Source: Cyanobacteria bacterium FACHB-DQ100 (lineage in GTDB: Bacteria; Cyanobacteriota; Cyanobacteriia; Leptolyngbyales; Leptolyngbyaceae). Taken from it: a stretch of 64,000 nt of DNA. Each line of letters opens with the position of its first letter. Position 1 is the stretch's first letter. A program made the translations under genes and the position numbers. The notes beneath the pieces were generated by a model. That model worked only from the letters and a program-made list of their open reading frames with translations. It was not told the origin of the DNA and did not search any database. The DNA lies in the NCBI GenBank assembly GCA_014695195.1, contig JACJNW010000022.1, positions 62,001-126,000 on the forward strand, read 5' to 3'. This document shows positions 16,998 to 27,267 of the stretch, one piece after another.

Positions 16998-18380
16998 ATG
17001 GATCAACTGATTGGAAAAGTTCTACACGATCGTTATCAGATTCAATCACTGCTGAGTCGTCAGACTGGGCGCAGAACATTTTTAGCGACTGATTTACAAA
17101 CCGCGGCATCGGTGGTGATCAAGCTATTATTGTTTGCGCCCGATTTTACTTGGGATGATTTGAAGCTATTTGAGCGGGAGGCAGCCGTTTTACAAGCGAT
17201 CGATCATCCCGCCATTCCTCGATATCTCGATGGCTTTGAGACTGAGACGGGGTTTGCTATTGTTCAGACTTACATCGAAGCTCGATCGCTGCAAGATTGG
17301 GTACAGTCCGGGCGCACGTTTAGCGAAGCGGAACTAAAAGCGATCTCTAAAGAACTATTAAACATTCTGGACTATCTACACAGCCGCCAGCCTTCAGTTG
17401 TACACCGCGATTTGAAGCCGAGTAACATTCTATTGAGCGATCGTACCGGAAATAGTCCCGGACAGGTTTATCTGATTGATTTTGGTTCTGTGCAAACGGC
17501 GCTTCAGGCTGGAACACGTACAATTGTTGGGACTTACGGCTATATGCCACCGGAGCAGTTCGGCGGGCAGACTGTTCCGGCTTCGGATCTTTATGCTTTG
17601 GGTGCAACGCTGATCTATCTTGCAACCGGACAGCATCCGGATCAATTACCGCAGCGTGAATTAAGGATTTTGTTTGACGATCGCGTGACTCTCAGTCCTG
17701 CATTCGTGGACTGGCTGAAATGGTTAACGGAACCCAGCTTAGATTTAAGAGCGCGATCGGCACAGCAAGCCTTACAAGCATTAGAAACCTCGCAACAAAA
17801 CAGTCGCTTAGCGATCGCGAAACCAACCGGAAGCAAAGTTCAAGTCAGGCAGTCTCGGCAGCAGCTAGAAATTTTAATTCCAGCGCGGGGATTTCATGCC
17901 GGACTGATTCCGCTGATCGGATTTGCAATTGTATGGAATTCGTTTCTAGTGGTGTGGTACAGCGGCGCAGTTGCGATTTGGGCTTCTGGAGGATGGGTGA
18001 TGGCATTATTTGCGCTCGGTCATCTCAGCGCGGGTATGTGGATGATTTGGCGCATCTTGTTTGATTGGTTTGGCAAAGTTAGATTGCAAATTACCGACTC
18101 GAAGATTTCTCGCAGGATGGAGCTACTGGGAATACATACCTCTCCGACGATCGGCGATCGACAAGACATCAAACAAATTGAGCTGACCAGTGTTTCGCAC
18201 AAGTCCGATAGTGAAGGTGGAACAATTAGGATTCCACCCCAAATTAACATTTGGGCAGGTACAAAGAAGTTCTCCTTGGGAGGTGGAGACAATATTACCG
18301 AATATTTGACTCCTCCAGAATTAGACTGGCTTGTACAAGTGTTAAGCAAGTGGTTAAATCTACCGATTAAGAAGAACTGA
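16998..18380 (+). CDS. Eukaryotic-type Ser/Thr protein kinase, membrane-anchored
   Basis: A 460-residue protein. The kinase domain (about 10-265) has VVIK (Lys42), HRDLKPSN (136-143) and DFGSV (161-165), then GTYGYMPPEQ as activation-loop/APE region. The glycine-rich loop is weak (LLSRQTGRRTFLA). After a linker, two hydrophobic segments at about 297-350 anchor it, with a further C-terminal domain of about 110 residues that I do not recognise. It is preceded by the unknown helical protein gene by 33 bases and is probably co-transcribed with it. Substrates unknown. Confidence 0.9.
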   Translation: MDQLIGKVLHDRYQIQSLLSRQTGRRTFLATDLQTAASVVIKLLLFAPDFTWDDLKLFEREAAVLQAIDHPAIPRYLDGFETETGFAIVQTYIEARSLQDWVQSGRTFSEAELKAISKELLNILDYLHSRQPSVVHRDLKPSNILLSDRTGNSPGQVYLIDFGSVQTALQAGTRTIVGTYGYMPPEQFGGQTVPASDLYALGATLIYLATGQHPDQLPQRELRILFDDRVTLSPAFVDWLKWLTEPSLDLRARSAQQALQALETSQQNSRLAIAKPTGSKVQVRQSRQQLEILIPARGFHAGLIPLIGFAIVWNSFLVVWYSGAVAIWASGGWVMALFALGHLSAGMWMIWRILFDWFGKVRLQITDSKISRRMELLGIHTSPTIGDRQDIKQIELTSVSHKSDSEGGTIRIPPQINIWAGTKKFSLGGGDNITEYLTPPELDWLVQVLSKWLNLPIKKN

Positions 18381-18567
18381 CCTTGCCGTTTTCTCAACCG
18401 TTTTCTAATTGAGTTGCCAATTGTCTTGAGTTGCCGTCGCACGGTTTCCAGGGTATCCATCTCTTCCGATCGATCGTGACTGAACCAGGACGGGTAGAAG
18501 TCGGGTAATTCATCGATGTTGCTTGAGAAATTTCCTTGATCTAGTGGCTGAAACTATCCTGCCACCT

Positions 18568-18609
18568 GTGGGGATTTAGGGGGTACAAGCTGCCGACAAC
18601 GAAGCGAAA
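18568..18609. repeat. Half-copy of the C/G-run dispersed repeat
   Basis: TGTGGGGATTTAGGGGG followed by ACAAGCTGCCGACAACGAAGCGA. The second part matches the tails at 40450 (AGAAGCTGACCGCAACGCAGCGA) and 42756 (TGAAGCCGACAGCAACGAAGC), so this is a diverged member of the same family, lacking the opposite arm. Confidence 0.65.
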
Positions 18610-18634
18610 ATTCCCAACCCACTCCAAACAACAA

Positions 18635-18662
18635 AGCAGAAACCCCGATCGGGGTTTCTGCT
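18635..18662 (-). terminator. Perfect 28-base palindrome, terminator of the ferredoxin gene
   Basis: AGCAGAAACCCC-GATC-GGGGTTTCTGCT, a 12-bp stem, 54 bases downstream of the ferredoxin stop codon. It has no good T run in either direction, but is the only termination signal between the convergent kinase and ferredoxin genes. Confidence 0.68.
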
Positions 18663-18716
18663 GCAAGAACGTTTCAAGACAGAGAGTGAGAAGCGAATCA
18701 TCTCCCTGTCGGAGAA

Positions 18717-19016
18717 TTAATAAAGCGCGTCTTCCTGATGGGTCAGGATCGTGCAGTTCGAGCGCGGGTAAGCCACGCAAGTCAGCACATATCCAGCTTC
18801 AATCTGGTCATCATCCAAGAACGATTGATCGGATTGATCGATTTCACCTTCAGTGATTTTGCCTGCACAAGTCGAGCAAGCACCCGCACGACAGGAGTAC
18901 GGCAAATCCAGACCTGCTTCTTCAGCCGCATCTAGAATGTACTCATCATCGGGAACCTCGATCGTCGTGTCCAGCCCTTCGGCTTCGTTGATTAACCTGA
19001 CCTGGTAAGTAGGCAT
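18717..19016 (-). CDS. petF: Plant-type [2Fe-2S] ferredoxin
   Basis: A 99-residue soluble electron carrier that takes electrons from photosystem I and passes them to FNR and other reductases. The cluster ligands are in [11 protein letters not shown] (CX4CX2C, about residues 42-50) and LTCVAYP (about 80). The ending HQEDALY is the classical C-terminus of photosynthetic ferredoxins. GAGG precedes the ATG at 19016. It is monocistronic with a 255-base upstream region. Cyanobacteria usually carry several such genes; the close match to the major type suggests petF, but this cannot be proved from one gene. Confidence 0.95.
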   Translation of the reverse strand: MPTYQVRLINEAEGLDTTIEVPDDEYILDAAEEAGLDLPYSCRAGACSTCAGKITEGEIDQSDQSFLDDDQIEAGYVLTCVAYPRSNCTILTHQEDALY

Positions 19017-19271
19017 TCGGTGATCCTCTCTAGTAATAGAAGCGGCAAAACTGCCGGAAAATTTGAGACTTAAGTTTTCTCAATCAATGCTGAGATGCCT
19101 AAGTTCTTTTCAATTCTGATACTACGGGAAAACTTAAACGTTAAATCCGCGATTTAGGGGGATCGATGAACGCGATTCCTAATAAATCAGCATGATTTAA
19201 TCTACTTATACTTATAGGACGATCTATCGGGCGCAATCGAGAGTTACAATCCGTTACCCTAATCATTTGCG

Positions 19272-20222
19272 TTAGCGATTTTCCCCAAATCTATCGGTAG
19301 CATCGACTAAGGCACTAAGAATTCCTGTCTCCATCATCGAGTGCCCTGCATCGGGAACGACGATAAATTCTGCCTTGGGTAGCGCCTGGTGTAAATCCCA
19401 AGCTGAAGCCATCGGACAAACGACATCGTAGCGTCCTTGCACAACTACGGTGGGAATGTGAGCGATACGATCGCAGTTTTGCAGCAGTTGATCATCGGTT
19501 TCAAAAAAGCCGCGATTGATAAAGTAGTGACACTCAATTCGCGCAAACGCTTCTGCAAAGTCATCTTGAGCAAACTTACTCTGCAAGTTTGGATCAACAA
19601 TTAATCGGCTGGTACTGCCTTCCCAAACTGACCAGGCTTTTGCGGCGATCGCCCGAATTTCTGCATCATCGCTGGTCAACCGTCGGTAATACGCCGAAAC
19701 CATATCGTCGCGTTCTTCGGGTGGAATGGGCGCGAGATACTGCTCCCAAGCATCGGGAAAAATCCAGCTTGCGCCTTCTTGATAGAACCAAAGGATCTCT
19801 TTACGCCGGAGTAAGAAGATGCCGCGCAGGATTAAGCCAAGACAGCGATTGGGATGCGTTTGGCTATAGGCGAGCGATAAAGTGCTGCCCCAACTGCCGC
19901 CAAAGACGACCCAGCGATCGATTTGGAGGTGCGATCGGAGTTTCTCAATGTCACCGACGAGATCCCAGGTTGTGTTTTCCCTCAGTTCAGCGTGGGGCGT
20001 GCTTTTTCCGGCTCCGCGCTGATCAAACAGGATAATCCGCCATTTCTCCGGGTCGAAATACTGTCGATAGATTGAAATGGTGCCGCCGCCAGGCCCACCG
20101 TGCAGAAAGACAACAGGTTTTCCGTTGGGGTTGCCGCTCTGCTCGTAGTAGATCGTATGCAGGTCGGAGACGGGCAGCATCCCCGACTGGTAAGGCTCGA
20201 TCGCAGGATAAAGATGACGCAT
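19272..20222 (-). CDS. pip: Prolyl aminopeptidase (proline iminopeptidase)
   Basis: A 316-residue alpha/beta hydrolase that removes N-terminal proline from peptides. HGGPGGG (about 40-46) forms the oxyanion-hole motif, GGSWGSTLSL (about 108-117) holds the nucleophilic Ser, DVVCP near 265 holds the catalytic Asp, and DAGHSMME near 295 the His. This agrees with peptidase family S33 Pip in both length and motifs. Cytosolic; no signal peptide. The start MRHLYPAIEPYQSGMLPVSD is the usual family N-terminus. Confidence 0.95.
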   Translation of the reverse strand: MRHLYPAIEPYQSGMLPVSDLHTIYYEQSGNPNGKPVVFLHGGPGGGTISIYRQYFDPEKWRIILFDQRGAGKSTPHAELRENTTWDLVGDIEKLRSHLQIDRWVVFGGSWGSTLSLAYSQTHPNRCLGLILRGIFLLRRKEILWFYQEGASWIFPDAWEQYLAPIPPEERDDMVSAYYRRLTSDDAEIRAIAAKAWSVWEGSTSRLIVDPNLQSKFAQDDFAEAFARIECHYFINRGFFETDDQLLQNCDRIAHIPTVVVQGRYDVVCPMASAWDLHQALPKAEFIVVPDAGHSMMETGILSALVDATDRFGENR

Positions 20223-20279
20223 TCTAGTTCTTGGGATAACTAACTGTAGATCATGATAGTTTCCCGCAGTTTCAACTCT

Positions 20280-20501
20280 ATGCGTAATAAGATTCCAGTT
20301 GGGTTTTTAGTGTTGTTTAGTATCGTTTTTATTGGATTTGGCGATCAGTTTTTGCCGTCTGAAGTTGGGCGATATAGCTTTCAGGCGAGAAGCACGATCG
20401 ATCAACTCTTGGTGAATGCTTTTCCCAGTTGGCAACCCAAAACAAACCCCCACCGTCGCACTGAAGAAGCGGTGAGGGATGTGAATAAAGCTAAAGACTA
20501 A
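20280..20501 (+). CDS. Small membrane or exported protein, cyanobacterial-type
   Basis: A 73-residue protein with one hydrophobic segment near the N-terminus (VGFLVLFSIVFIGFGDQFLP) and a soluble tail with PSWQPKTNPHRRTEEAV. I recall similar short proteins in other cyanobacteria but no function. The ATG at 20280 gives a compact signal/anchor; an ATG at 20253 would add 9 residues. It stops exactly where the convergent ilvC gene ends (positions 20501/20502), leaving no terminator between them. Confidence 0.6.
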   Translation: MRNKIPVGFLVLFSIVFIGFGDQFLPSEVGRYSFQARSTIDQLLVNAFPSWQPKTNPHRRTEEAVRDVNKAKD

Positions 20502-21524
<1,023 letters not shown>

Positions 21525-21567
21525 TTAATGAGGGGTCAGAACCGTTAATCTTATCAGAAAATGTGAA

Positions 21568-23046
21568 TTACCAATCGTCGTAATTTGCTTCGCCTTCTGC
21601 GGCGCGTGGAATCACGGTGGGCGGGGCTGAGTACGGGACTAATTCGAGTTGACGAGCGGGCGATCGCGGTTTGGTCTTTTGCGTCGGGTTGCGTCGGCGG
21701 GAGACTCCTTCTTCGTTGGTGTCTTCTGCCACAACTTCATACAGGATTGCGAGTTTGGTGGGATCTTTGCTTTTTCGCAGAATGCGTCCCATGCGCTGAA
21801 TGTATTCTCGTGCTGATCCGGTGCCTGAAAGCACGATCGCGATACTGGCCTCGGGGACATCCACACCTTCATTGAGGACGCGGGAGGCAACGAGCGATCG
21901 GTATTCTCCTTGCTTAAATTTAGTCAGAATCTCATGACGTTCCTTCACAGGCGTTTGATGCGTGATTGCGGGGATTAGCAAATCCTGAGAGATGCGGTAA
22001 ACGGTGGCGTTATCGTCGGTAAAAATTAAGGTGCGCTCCGGGTAGTGACGGGCAAGCAGATCGGCGAGGACTCGTAATTTTCCTTCGGTTCCGAATGCGA
22101 TCGATTTTGCTTCTCGGTGAGCTAACATGGCTCTGCGTCCGGCGGTCGATCGTGCACTTGCCTGCACAAATCGCTGCCAGCCTTGAGCATTACTAAGGTA
22201 AATATTTGATTCTTTTAGAAAGGCGTTACGAATTTGAATTAATTGATCGTAGCGTTCGCGTTCGTGTTTAGACAGCGATACTTTAATCTGAATCGCTTCG
22301 TGTTTTGCGAGTGCTGACCCGGATAATTCTTCTGCTGTTTTCCTGTAAACTTCTTCACCGATTAATAGTTTTAGATCTTCGTGTTTCCCATCGGATCGCT
22401 CAGGTGTTGCCGTTAGTCCTAATCGATAGGGTGCGATTGCGTACTCTGCAATCACTCGATTAAAGCTACTCGGCAAGTGATGGCATTCATCAAAGACCAG
22501 CAGCGCATATTGATTGCCTAGTGTTTCGGCGTTGATTGCAGCGCTATCGTAAGTTGCGATCAAAATGGGAGTACGATCGCGTGATCCACCCCCCAACAAG
22601 CCAATCTCAACATCAGGAAATGCCGCGCATAAGTTGGCGTACCACTGGTGCATCAAGTCCAGCGTTGGAACCATGATCAAGGTACTGCGCTGCGTGGATT
22701 GAATCGCTAGTTGTGCGAGGTAGGTTTTACCTGCGGCAGTGGGTAAGACGACAACCCCCAATCGTCCTGCATTTTTCCAGGCTGCGAGTGCTTCTTTCTG
22801 ATGTGGATAAGGCTCCATTTCGACCGAGGACACAAGCTCGATCGCGTCGAATCCTTTGGCGCGATCATCGATTTCGGTTCCTTCCGATCGCAGCGCTAGG
22901 ACTAATTCCCGATATTGATTTGCCGGAATGCGAAATTTTTCGATGCGATCGTCCCACACCGCAAACTCGACCCAAGCTTTCCCTCTGGGTGGCGGGTGCA
23001 GAATCAGCGTTCCGCGATCGTATGACAGACAAGGCATTCTCGGCAT
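21568..23046 (-). CDS. XPB/Ssl2-like superfamily 2 DNA helicase
   Basis: A 492-residue ATP-dependent helicase. Walker A is LPTAAGKT (about 101-108), motif II is DECHHLP (DEAH-type box reading DECH), motif III GLTATPERSDG, motif V/VI ASRVLNEGVDVPEAS and QRMGRILRKSKD. The N-terminal part is the damage-recognition-like domain of XPB-type proteins and the C-terminus is a basic tail. XPB homologues unwind DNA in repair or transcription; the bacterial role is unsettled. The same fold is also used in some mobile and defence proteins, but nothing adjacent supports that here. Start ATG at 23046. Confidence 0.85.
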   Translation of the reverse strand: MPRMPCLSYDRGTLILHPPPRGKAWVEFAVWDDRIEKFRIPANQYRELVLALRSEGTEIDDRAKGFDAIELVSSVEMEPYPHQKEALAAWKNAGRLGVVVLPTAAGKTYLAQLAIQSTQRSTLIMVPTLDLMHQWYANLCAAFPDVEIGLLGGGSRDRTPILIATYDSAAINAETLGNQYALLVFDECHHLPSSFNRVIAEYAIAPYRLGLTATPERSDGKHEDLKLLIGEEVYRKTAEELSGSALAKHEAIQIKVSLSKHERERYDQLIQIRNAFLKESNIYLSNAQGWQRFVQASARSTAGRRAMLAHREAKSIAFGTEGKLRVLADLLARHYPERTLIFTDDNATVYRISQDLLIPAITHQTPVKERHEILTKFKQGEYRSLVASRVLNEGVDVPEASIAIVLSGTGSAREYIQRMGRILRKSKDPTKLAILYEVVAEDTNEEGVSRRRNPTQKTKPRSPARQLELVPYSAPPTVIPRAAEGEANYDDW

Positions 23047-23112
23047 GATTAGTACATCTGTCGTTTAACCCTATTGCTCATCCTACCGAGTTCAGGTGAA
23101 AAAACCAAATGT

Positions 23113-24099
23113 TTAGCCGCCAATCTGTGACATGGTGCGGTGATATTTTCCAGTGGTTCCAGATTGACGCTGCTTGTAGTTAATCTCAGGTTTTAGTCCG
23201 AGTAGTTCGCTCACTTGTTGACGGAGTTCTCTGGTTGAAACGCCTGATCGCAGTTGGGTTCTGAGATCAATTTGTCCGATCTCATTCAGCAAGCAAGGAC
23301 GGAGCCAGCCATCGGCGGAGAGGCGCATTCGATTGCAGCGATCGCAAAAACATTCTGACATTTGACTAATAAATCCTAATGTTCCTTTTGCTCCTGGAAT
23401 CTTAAATACATCTGCGGGGCCGTTTCCTCTGACGTTTGCTTCAGTGAGTCCCCAGCGTTTCCGAATTTGTTGACGAATGGTTTCTGAGTCAATCCAACCT
23501 TGATCGCTGAATAATTCGCTGTTTCCGATCGGCATGAATTCAATAAATCGAACGTGCCATTCACGATCGACGCTCAATGCCGCCAAGTCAAGCACCTCAT
23601 GATCATTGATGCCCGGAATCACCACGACGTTTAGTTTAAGCGGATTAAATCCAATCCGGTAAGCGGTTTGAATTCCGCCCCAAACTTGTTGCCAGCGAGA
23701 TCGACCCCGATTTCCAATGATGCGATCGAACGTTTCTGGCTCTAGCGAATCGAGACTGATATTAATTCGTCTCAAACCAGCGTCATAGAGATCTTGCGCC
23801 ATCGATTCGAGCAAAAACGCATTCGTCGTCATCGATAGATCTTGCGTTTCGGGAAATTGCGCGATCGTTCTCACAATGTCCACCACTCCCGGACGAATCA
23901 ACGGTTCTCCACCCGTTAATCGAAACCGAGTAAACCCAACCGGAATAAAAACTTCTCTCAGCAGCGTGGTTAATTCTTCTTGAGTGAGTAAGTCTTGCTG
24001 CAATACATATTCAAGATCGCTGCCTTCAGGCATACAGTACAGACATCGAAAGTTACAGCGATCGACTAAGCTAATTCGCAAATAATCCACTTGATTCAT
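23113..24099 (-). CDS. moaA: GTP 3',8-cyclase (molybdenum cofactor biosynthesis A)
   Basis: A 328-residue radical SAM enzyme that starts molybdopterin synthesis by converting GTP to 3',8-cyclo-GTP. The N-terminal cluster motif is CNFRCLYC (CX3CX2C, about 13-20), SAM contact [10 protein letters not shown] follows, and the C-terminal second cluster is [20 protein letters not shown]. The C-terminal end is a little unusual, [16 protein letters not shown], ending with the GG tail needed for activity. moaE lies about 3.5 kb away (27595), on the other strand, with a glutathione transferase and psaB between. Confidence 0.96.
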   Translation of the reverse strand: MNQVDYLRISLVDRCNFRCLYCMPEGSDLEYVLQQDLLTQEELTTLLREVFIPVGFTRFRLTGGEPLIRPGVVDIVRTIAQFPETQDLSMTTNAFLLESMAQDLYDAGLRRINISLDSLEPETFDRIIGNRGRSRWQQVWGGIQTAYRIGFNPLKLNVVVIPGINDHEVLDLAALSVDREWHVRFIEFMPIGNSELFSDQGWIDSETIRQQIRKRWGLTEANVRGNGPADVFKIPGAKGTLGFISQMSECFCDRCNRMRLSADGWLRPCLLNEIGQIDLRTQLRSGVSTRELRQQVSELLGLKPEINYKQRQSGTTGKYHRTMSQIGG

Positions 24100-24147
24100 A
24101 TTTCCATTCTGCCGGATTCGCTCCAGAGCATCAAAACTTTTGACATA

Positions 24148-24219
24148 GAGTTTCTAGAATTTAGGGAGTTTCTAGAATTTAGGGAGTTTCTAGAATTTAG
24201 GGAGTTTCTAGAATTTAGG
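24148..24219. repeat. Four perfect 18-bp tandem repeats
   Basis: GAGTTTCTAGAATTTAGG occurs four times without change between moaA and the glutathione transferase gene, in the shared upstream region of both. Each unit contains the palindrome TTCTAGAA. The repeat ends 20 bases before the transferase ATG and starts 49 bases before the moaA ATG. Confidence 0.95.
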
Positions 24220-24239
24220 CATTGGTTATCGGAGTCATT

Positions 24240-24938
24240 ATGCTCGATCTTTATTATTGGACAACGCCAAACGGACACAAAATCACGATGTTTCTCGAAG
24301 AAGTGGGATTATCCTACAATCTTGTGCCAATCAACATTGGTAAAGGGGATCAGTTTCAGGCAGACTTTCTGAAAATTGCGCCGAATAACCGAATTCCTGC
24401 GATCGTCGATCGTGATCCCACAGGTGGCGGTGATCCGATCTCTGTGTTTGAATCTGGTGCAATTTTGTTATATCTTGCTGAAAAAACAGGACAACTCATT
24501 CCCTCAGATTTGCGGGGTCGGACTGAAGTGCTGCAATGGTTATTCTGGCAAATGGGCGGCTTAGGCCCAATGGCGGGACAAAATCATCACTTTAGCCAAT
24601 ATGCACCAGAGAAAATTTCTTATGCGATCGATCGGTACGTGAATGAAACGGGGCGATTGTATGCCGTGTTGAATAAGCGACTGAGCGATCGGGAATTTGT
24701 GGCGGGTGAGTATTCGATCGCGGACATCGCTTGTTATCCGTGGATTGTTCCCTATGAGCGGCAGGGACAGAAACTCGAAGATTTTCCGAATTTAAAGCGT
24801 TGGGTTGAGGCGATTCAAGTCCGTCCAGCAACCATTCGAGCCTACGAGAAAGCGGAAGCATTCAAAGCAGAACAAATTAGTCCGGATCAGGCGCGAGAAT
24901 TATTGTTCAATCAATCGGCGGGAACCGTGAAACATTAA
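24240..24938 (+). CDS. Glutathione S-transferase (YfcG/Nu-class-like)
   Basis: A 232-residue cytosolic protein. The N-terminal thioredoxin-fold domain begins LDLYYWTTPNGHKITMFLEE, with TPNGHK as in the YfcG/Ure2-type (Nu-class) enzymes, and has the cis-Pro/Ser glutathione site NRIPAIVD ... VFESGAILLYLA. The helical C-terminal domain has the N-capping box SIADIACYPW. YfcG-type enzymes reduce disulphides rather than conjugate electrophiles. GGAG lies 5 bases before the ATG at 24240. Divergent from moaA. Confidence 0.92.
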   Translation: MLDLYYWTTPNGHKITMFLEEVGLSYNLVPINIGKGDQFQADFLKIAPNNRIPAIVDRDPTGGGDPISVFESGAILLYLAEKTGQLIPSDLRGRTEVLQWLFWQMGGLGPMAGQNHHFSQYAPEKISYAIDRYVNETGRLYAVLNKRLSDREFVAGEYSIADIACYPWIVPYERQGQKLEDFPNLKRWVEAIQVRPATIRAYEKAEAFKAEQISPDQARELLFNQSAGTVKH

Positions 24939-24984
24939 ACCGAATCATTCCTCAAAAATTGCTCCTCGCTAGACAATCGAAACG

Positions 24985-25021
24985 AAAAAAGGATGAAGCC
25001 ATTTGACTTCATCCTTTTTTT
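24985..25021. terminator. Bidirectional terminator between convergent genes
   Basis: A 14-bp stem AAAAAAGGATGAAG/CTTCATCCTTTTTT with an 8-base loop. The A run on one side and T run on the other make it functional for both the transferase and the psaB transcripts. Confidence 0.93.
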
Positions 25022-25050
25022 AGTATTTAGCCGCAGTTGCTAGCAGCACA

Positions 25051-27267
25051 TCAAGCAAATTTACCCGTCGTCGCAGCAATCAAGAACGCTGCATACGTCA
25101 GAATATAACCCACCGTGAAATGCACCAGACCCACTAACCAGCCTTGAACGATCGACAATGCAACAGGCTTGTCTTTGAATCGAATCAAGTTTGCCAGCGG
25201 TGTACGCTCGTGCGCCCACACTAGCGTCTCAATTAGCTCTTGCCAATATCCACGCCAGCTAATGAGGAACATAAAGCCAGTTGCCCAGACTAAGTGACCA
25301 AACAGGAACATCCACGCCCAAACCGATAGATTGCTGGTTCCGTAGACGTTGTATCCGTTGATCAACGGTGCTGAATACTGCCAGAGATAATCTCGCAGCC
25401 ATCCCATCAGATAAGTTGAGCTTTCATTGAACTGAGCCACGTTACCCGACCAGATCGCAAGATGCTTCCAGTGCCAGTAGAACGTCACCCAACCGATCGT
25501 ATTCAGCATCCAGAACGTAGCCAAATAGAAGGATTGTTCCCAAGAAGCAATTTGGCAAGTACCGCCACGACCTGGGCCATCACACGGGAAGTTAAAGCCA
25601 AAGTCTTTCTTGTCTGGCATCAACTTGCTACCGCGAGCATCCAGCGCACCCTTCAGACAGATCAGCGTTGTCACATGCAAACCAAGCGCGATCGCATGGT
25701 GTACCAAAAAGTCACCCGGCCCAATGGTCAGGAACAATGAATTCGTACCACTGTTAATTGCATCCAACCAGCCCGGTAAGTAAGCTGCTCCCGGATTCGA
25801 TGCAATACTATCTGGGTTAGACAGCAACGCATTGAAGCCATAGAGTGCTTTACCGTGAGAGGCTTGCACAAATTGAGCAAACACAGGTTCGATGAGAATT
25901 TGCTTTTCTGGTACGCCAAACGCGACTTGAACATCATTGTGAACATAGAGTCCAAGCGTGTGGAAGCCCAAGAACAGCGAAACCCAGCTCAGGTGCGAAA
26001 TCAGTGCTTCTTTATGTCCCAGCAATCGAGCTAGAACGTTGTTTTCATTGTTGTCTGGATCGTAATCTCGTACCCAGAAGATTCCAGCATGAGCGAATGC
26101 ACCCACCATGAAAAATCCAGCTAGATATTGATGGTGTGTGTAAAGCGATGCCTGCGTTGTGAAGTCTTTCGCCATGAACGCATAAGGCGGCATCGAGTAC
26201 ATATGCTGCGCCACCACTGAAAGCGCCGTTCCCAAAGCAGCAAGGTGAATCCCTAGCTGGAAGTGCAGCGAATTGTTATACGTGTCATATAGCCCTGCGT
26301 GTGGCAAGTTTCCTTGACCATTGATCCGATTACCAAAGAAGTTCTTCGCGTTGAGAATATCTTTGATGCTGTGACCAATGCCAAAGTTCGTGCGGTACAT
26401 ATGACCCGCAATGATGAAAATCACGGCGATCGCTAAATGGTGATGCGCCATGTCCGTCAACCACAGCGATTCAGTCTGTGGATGGAATCCACCCAGGAAG
26501 GTCAAGATAGCAGAACCTGAACCTTGTGCCGTTCCAAAGATGTGTTCTGCGGTATCCGGACTTTGTGAGTAAACGCTCCAGTTCCCCGTGAAGAACGGCT
26601 TTAAGCCTGCGGGATGTGGCAGCGTAAACAGGAAGTTCTCCCAACCGACGTGCTGACCGCGAGATTCGGGGATCGCAACGTGGATTAAGTGACCTGCCCA
26701 AGCCAGAGAGCTAACCCCAAACAATCCAGCCAAGTGGTGGTTTAATCGAGATTCAGCATTTTTGAACCAAGCCAAACTCGGACGGAATTTCGGCTGGAGG
26801 TGGAGCCAACCGGCAAACAGGAACAATGCCGCAATCAAGAGCAGAAAGACTGCACCTTGATACAGGTCAGCATTAGTTCTCATGCCGATCGTATACCACC
26901 AGTGATACACGCCTGAATAAGCGATGTTCACCGGATAATCGACTCCGCCTTGGGTGTAAGCCTCGATCGCAGGCTTACCAAATTGAGGATCCCAGATCGC
27001 GTGAGCGATCGGGCGAACGTGGAGCGGATCTTTGCTCCACTGAGGGAAATTGCCTTGCCATGCGACATGGAACAACAGGCTAGATGTCCAAAGAAAAATG
27101 ATTGCAACATGACCAAAGTGAGTCGCGAATATCTTTTGATACAGCTTCTCTTCAGTCATCCCATCGTGACTTTCAAAGTCGTGCGCGGTTGCAATTCCAT
27201 ACCAGAGTCGCCGTGTGGTTGGGTCTTGCGCAAGATCCTGGCTAAATTTCGGAAATTTAGTCGCCAT
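25051..27267 (-). CDS. psaB: Photosystem I P700 chlorophyll a apoprotein A2
   Basis: A 738-residue integral thylakoid protein with 11 transmembrane helices that, with PsaA, binds P700, the A0/A1 acceptors and, jointly, the FX cluster. The FX loop [12 protein letters not shown] (two Cys) is intact, as are the many chlorophyll-binding His. Length is normal. The C-terminal segment reads [28 protein letters not shown]; from memory most PsaB read (V/I)RWKDKP and QARLVGLAHF there, so this copy is somewhat divergent. psaA, normally directly upstream, is not present: a 327-base intergenic region and moaE lie there. Probably a second, solitary psaB. Confidence 0.95.
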   Translation of the reverse strand: MATKFPKFSQDLAQDPTTRRLWYGIATAHDFESHDGMTEEKLYQKIFATHFGHVAIIFLWTSSLLFHVAWQGNFPQWSKDPLHVRPIAHAIWDPQFGKPAIEAYTQGGVDYPVNIAYSGVYHWWYTIGMRTNADLYQGAVFLLLIAALFLFAGWLHLQPKFRPSLAWFKNAESRLNHHLAGLFGVSSLAWAGHLIHVAIPESRGQHVGWENFLFTLPHPAGLKPFFTGNWSVYSQSPDTAEHIFGTAQGSGSAILTFLGGFHPQTESLWLTDMAHHHLAIAVIFIIAGHMYRTNFGIGHSIKDILNAKNFFGNRINGQGNLPHAGLYDTYNNSLHFQLGIHLAALGTALSVVAQHMYSMPPYAFMAKDFTTQASLYTHHQYLAGFFMVGAFAHAGIFWVRDYDPDNNENNVLARLLGHKEALISHLSWVSLFLGFHTLGLYVHNDVQVAFGVPEKQILIEPVFAQFVQASHGKALYGFNALLSNPDSIASNPGAAYLPGWLDAINSGTNSLFLTIGPGDFLVHHAIALGLHVTTLICLKGALDARGSKLMPDKKDFGFNFPCDGPGRGGTCQIASWEQSFYLATFWMLNTIGWVTFYWHWKHLAIWSGNVAQFNESSTYLMGWLRDYLWQYSAPLINGYNVYGTSNLSVWAWMFLFGHLVWATGFMFLISWRGYWQELIETLVWAHERTPLANLIRFKDKPVALSIVQGWLVGLVHFTVGYILTYAAFLIAATTGKFA

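Larger units (their letters stand above)
18381..18716. other. Intergenic region with a repeat copy, a palindrome and a possible gene remnant
   Basis: 336 bases between convergent genes. Leftward, an open stretch at about 18400-18515 reads NIDELPDFYPSWFSHDRSEE and RRQLKTIGNSIRKRL, which looks protein-like but lacks an upstream start and runs into the antisense of the kinase gene. A copy of the GGGGATTTAGGGGG repeat lies at 18568-18609 and a 28-base palindrome at 18635-18662. Confidence 0.45.

Noticed and set aside
18020-18460. A 146-codon leftward frame at the end of the kinase gene
   Set aside because: Most of it is antisense to the kinase's C-terminus. Only its first part looks protein-like, and that is noted as a possible remnant.
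21568-23046. XPB-like helicase as part of a defence system
   Set aside because: The neighbours are ilvC and moaA, both housekeeping; no nuclease, methylase or other defence gene is beside it.
24148-24219. CRISPR array
   Set aside because: The 18-bp repeats are directly adjacent with no spacers, and no cas genes are present.
25051-27267. psaB as part of a far-red-light photoacclimation cluster
   Set aside because: Such clusters also carry psaA2, psbA paralogues, apcE2 and the RfpA/B/C regulators; none is present within this window.
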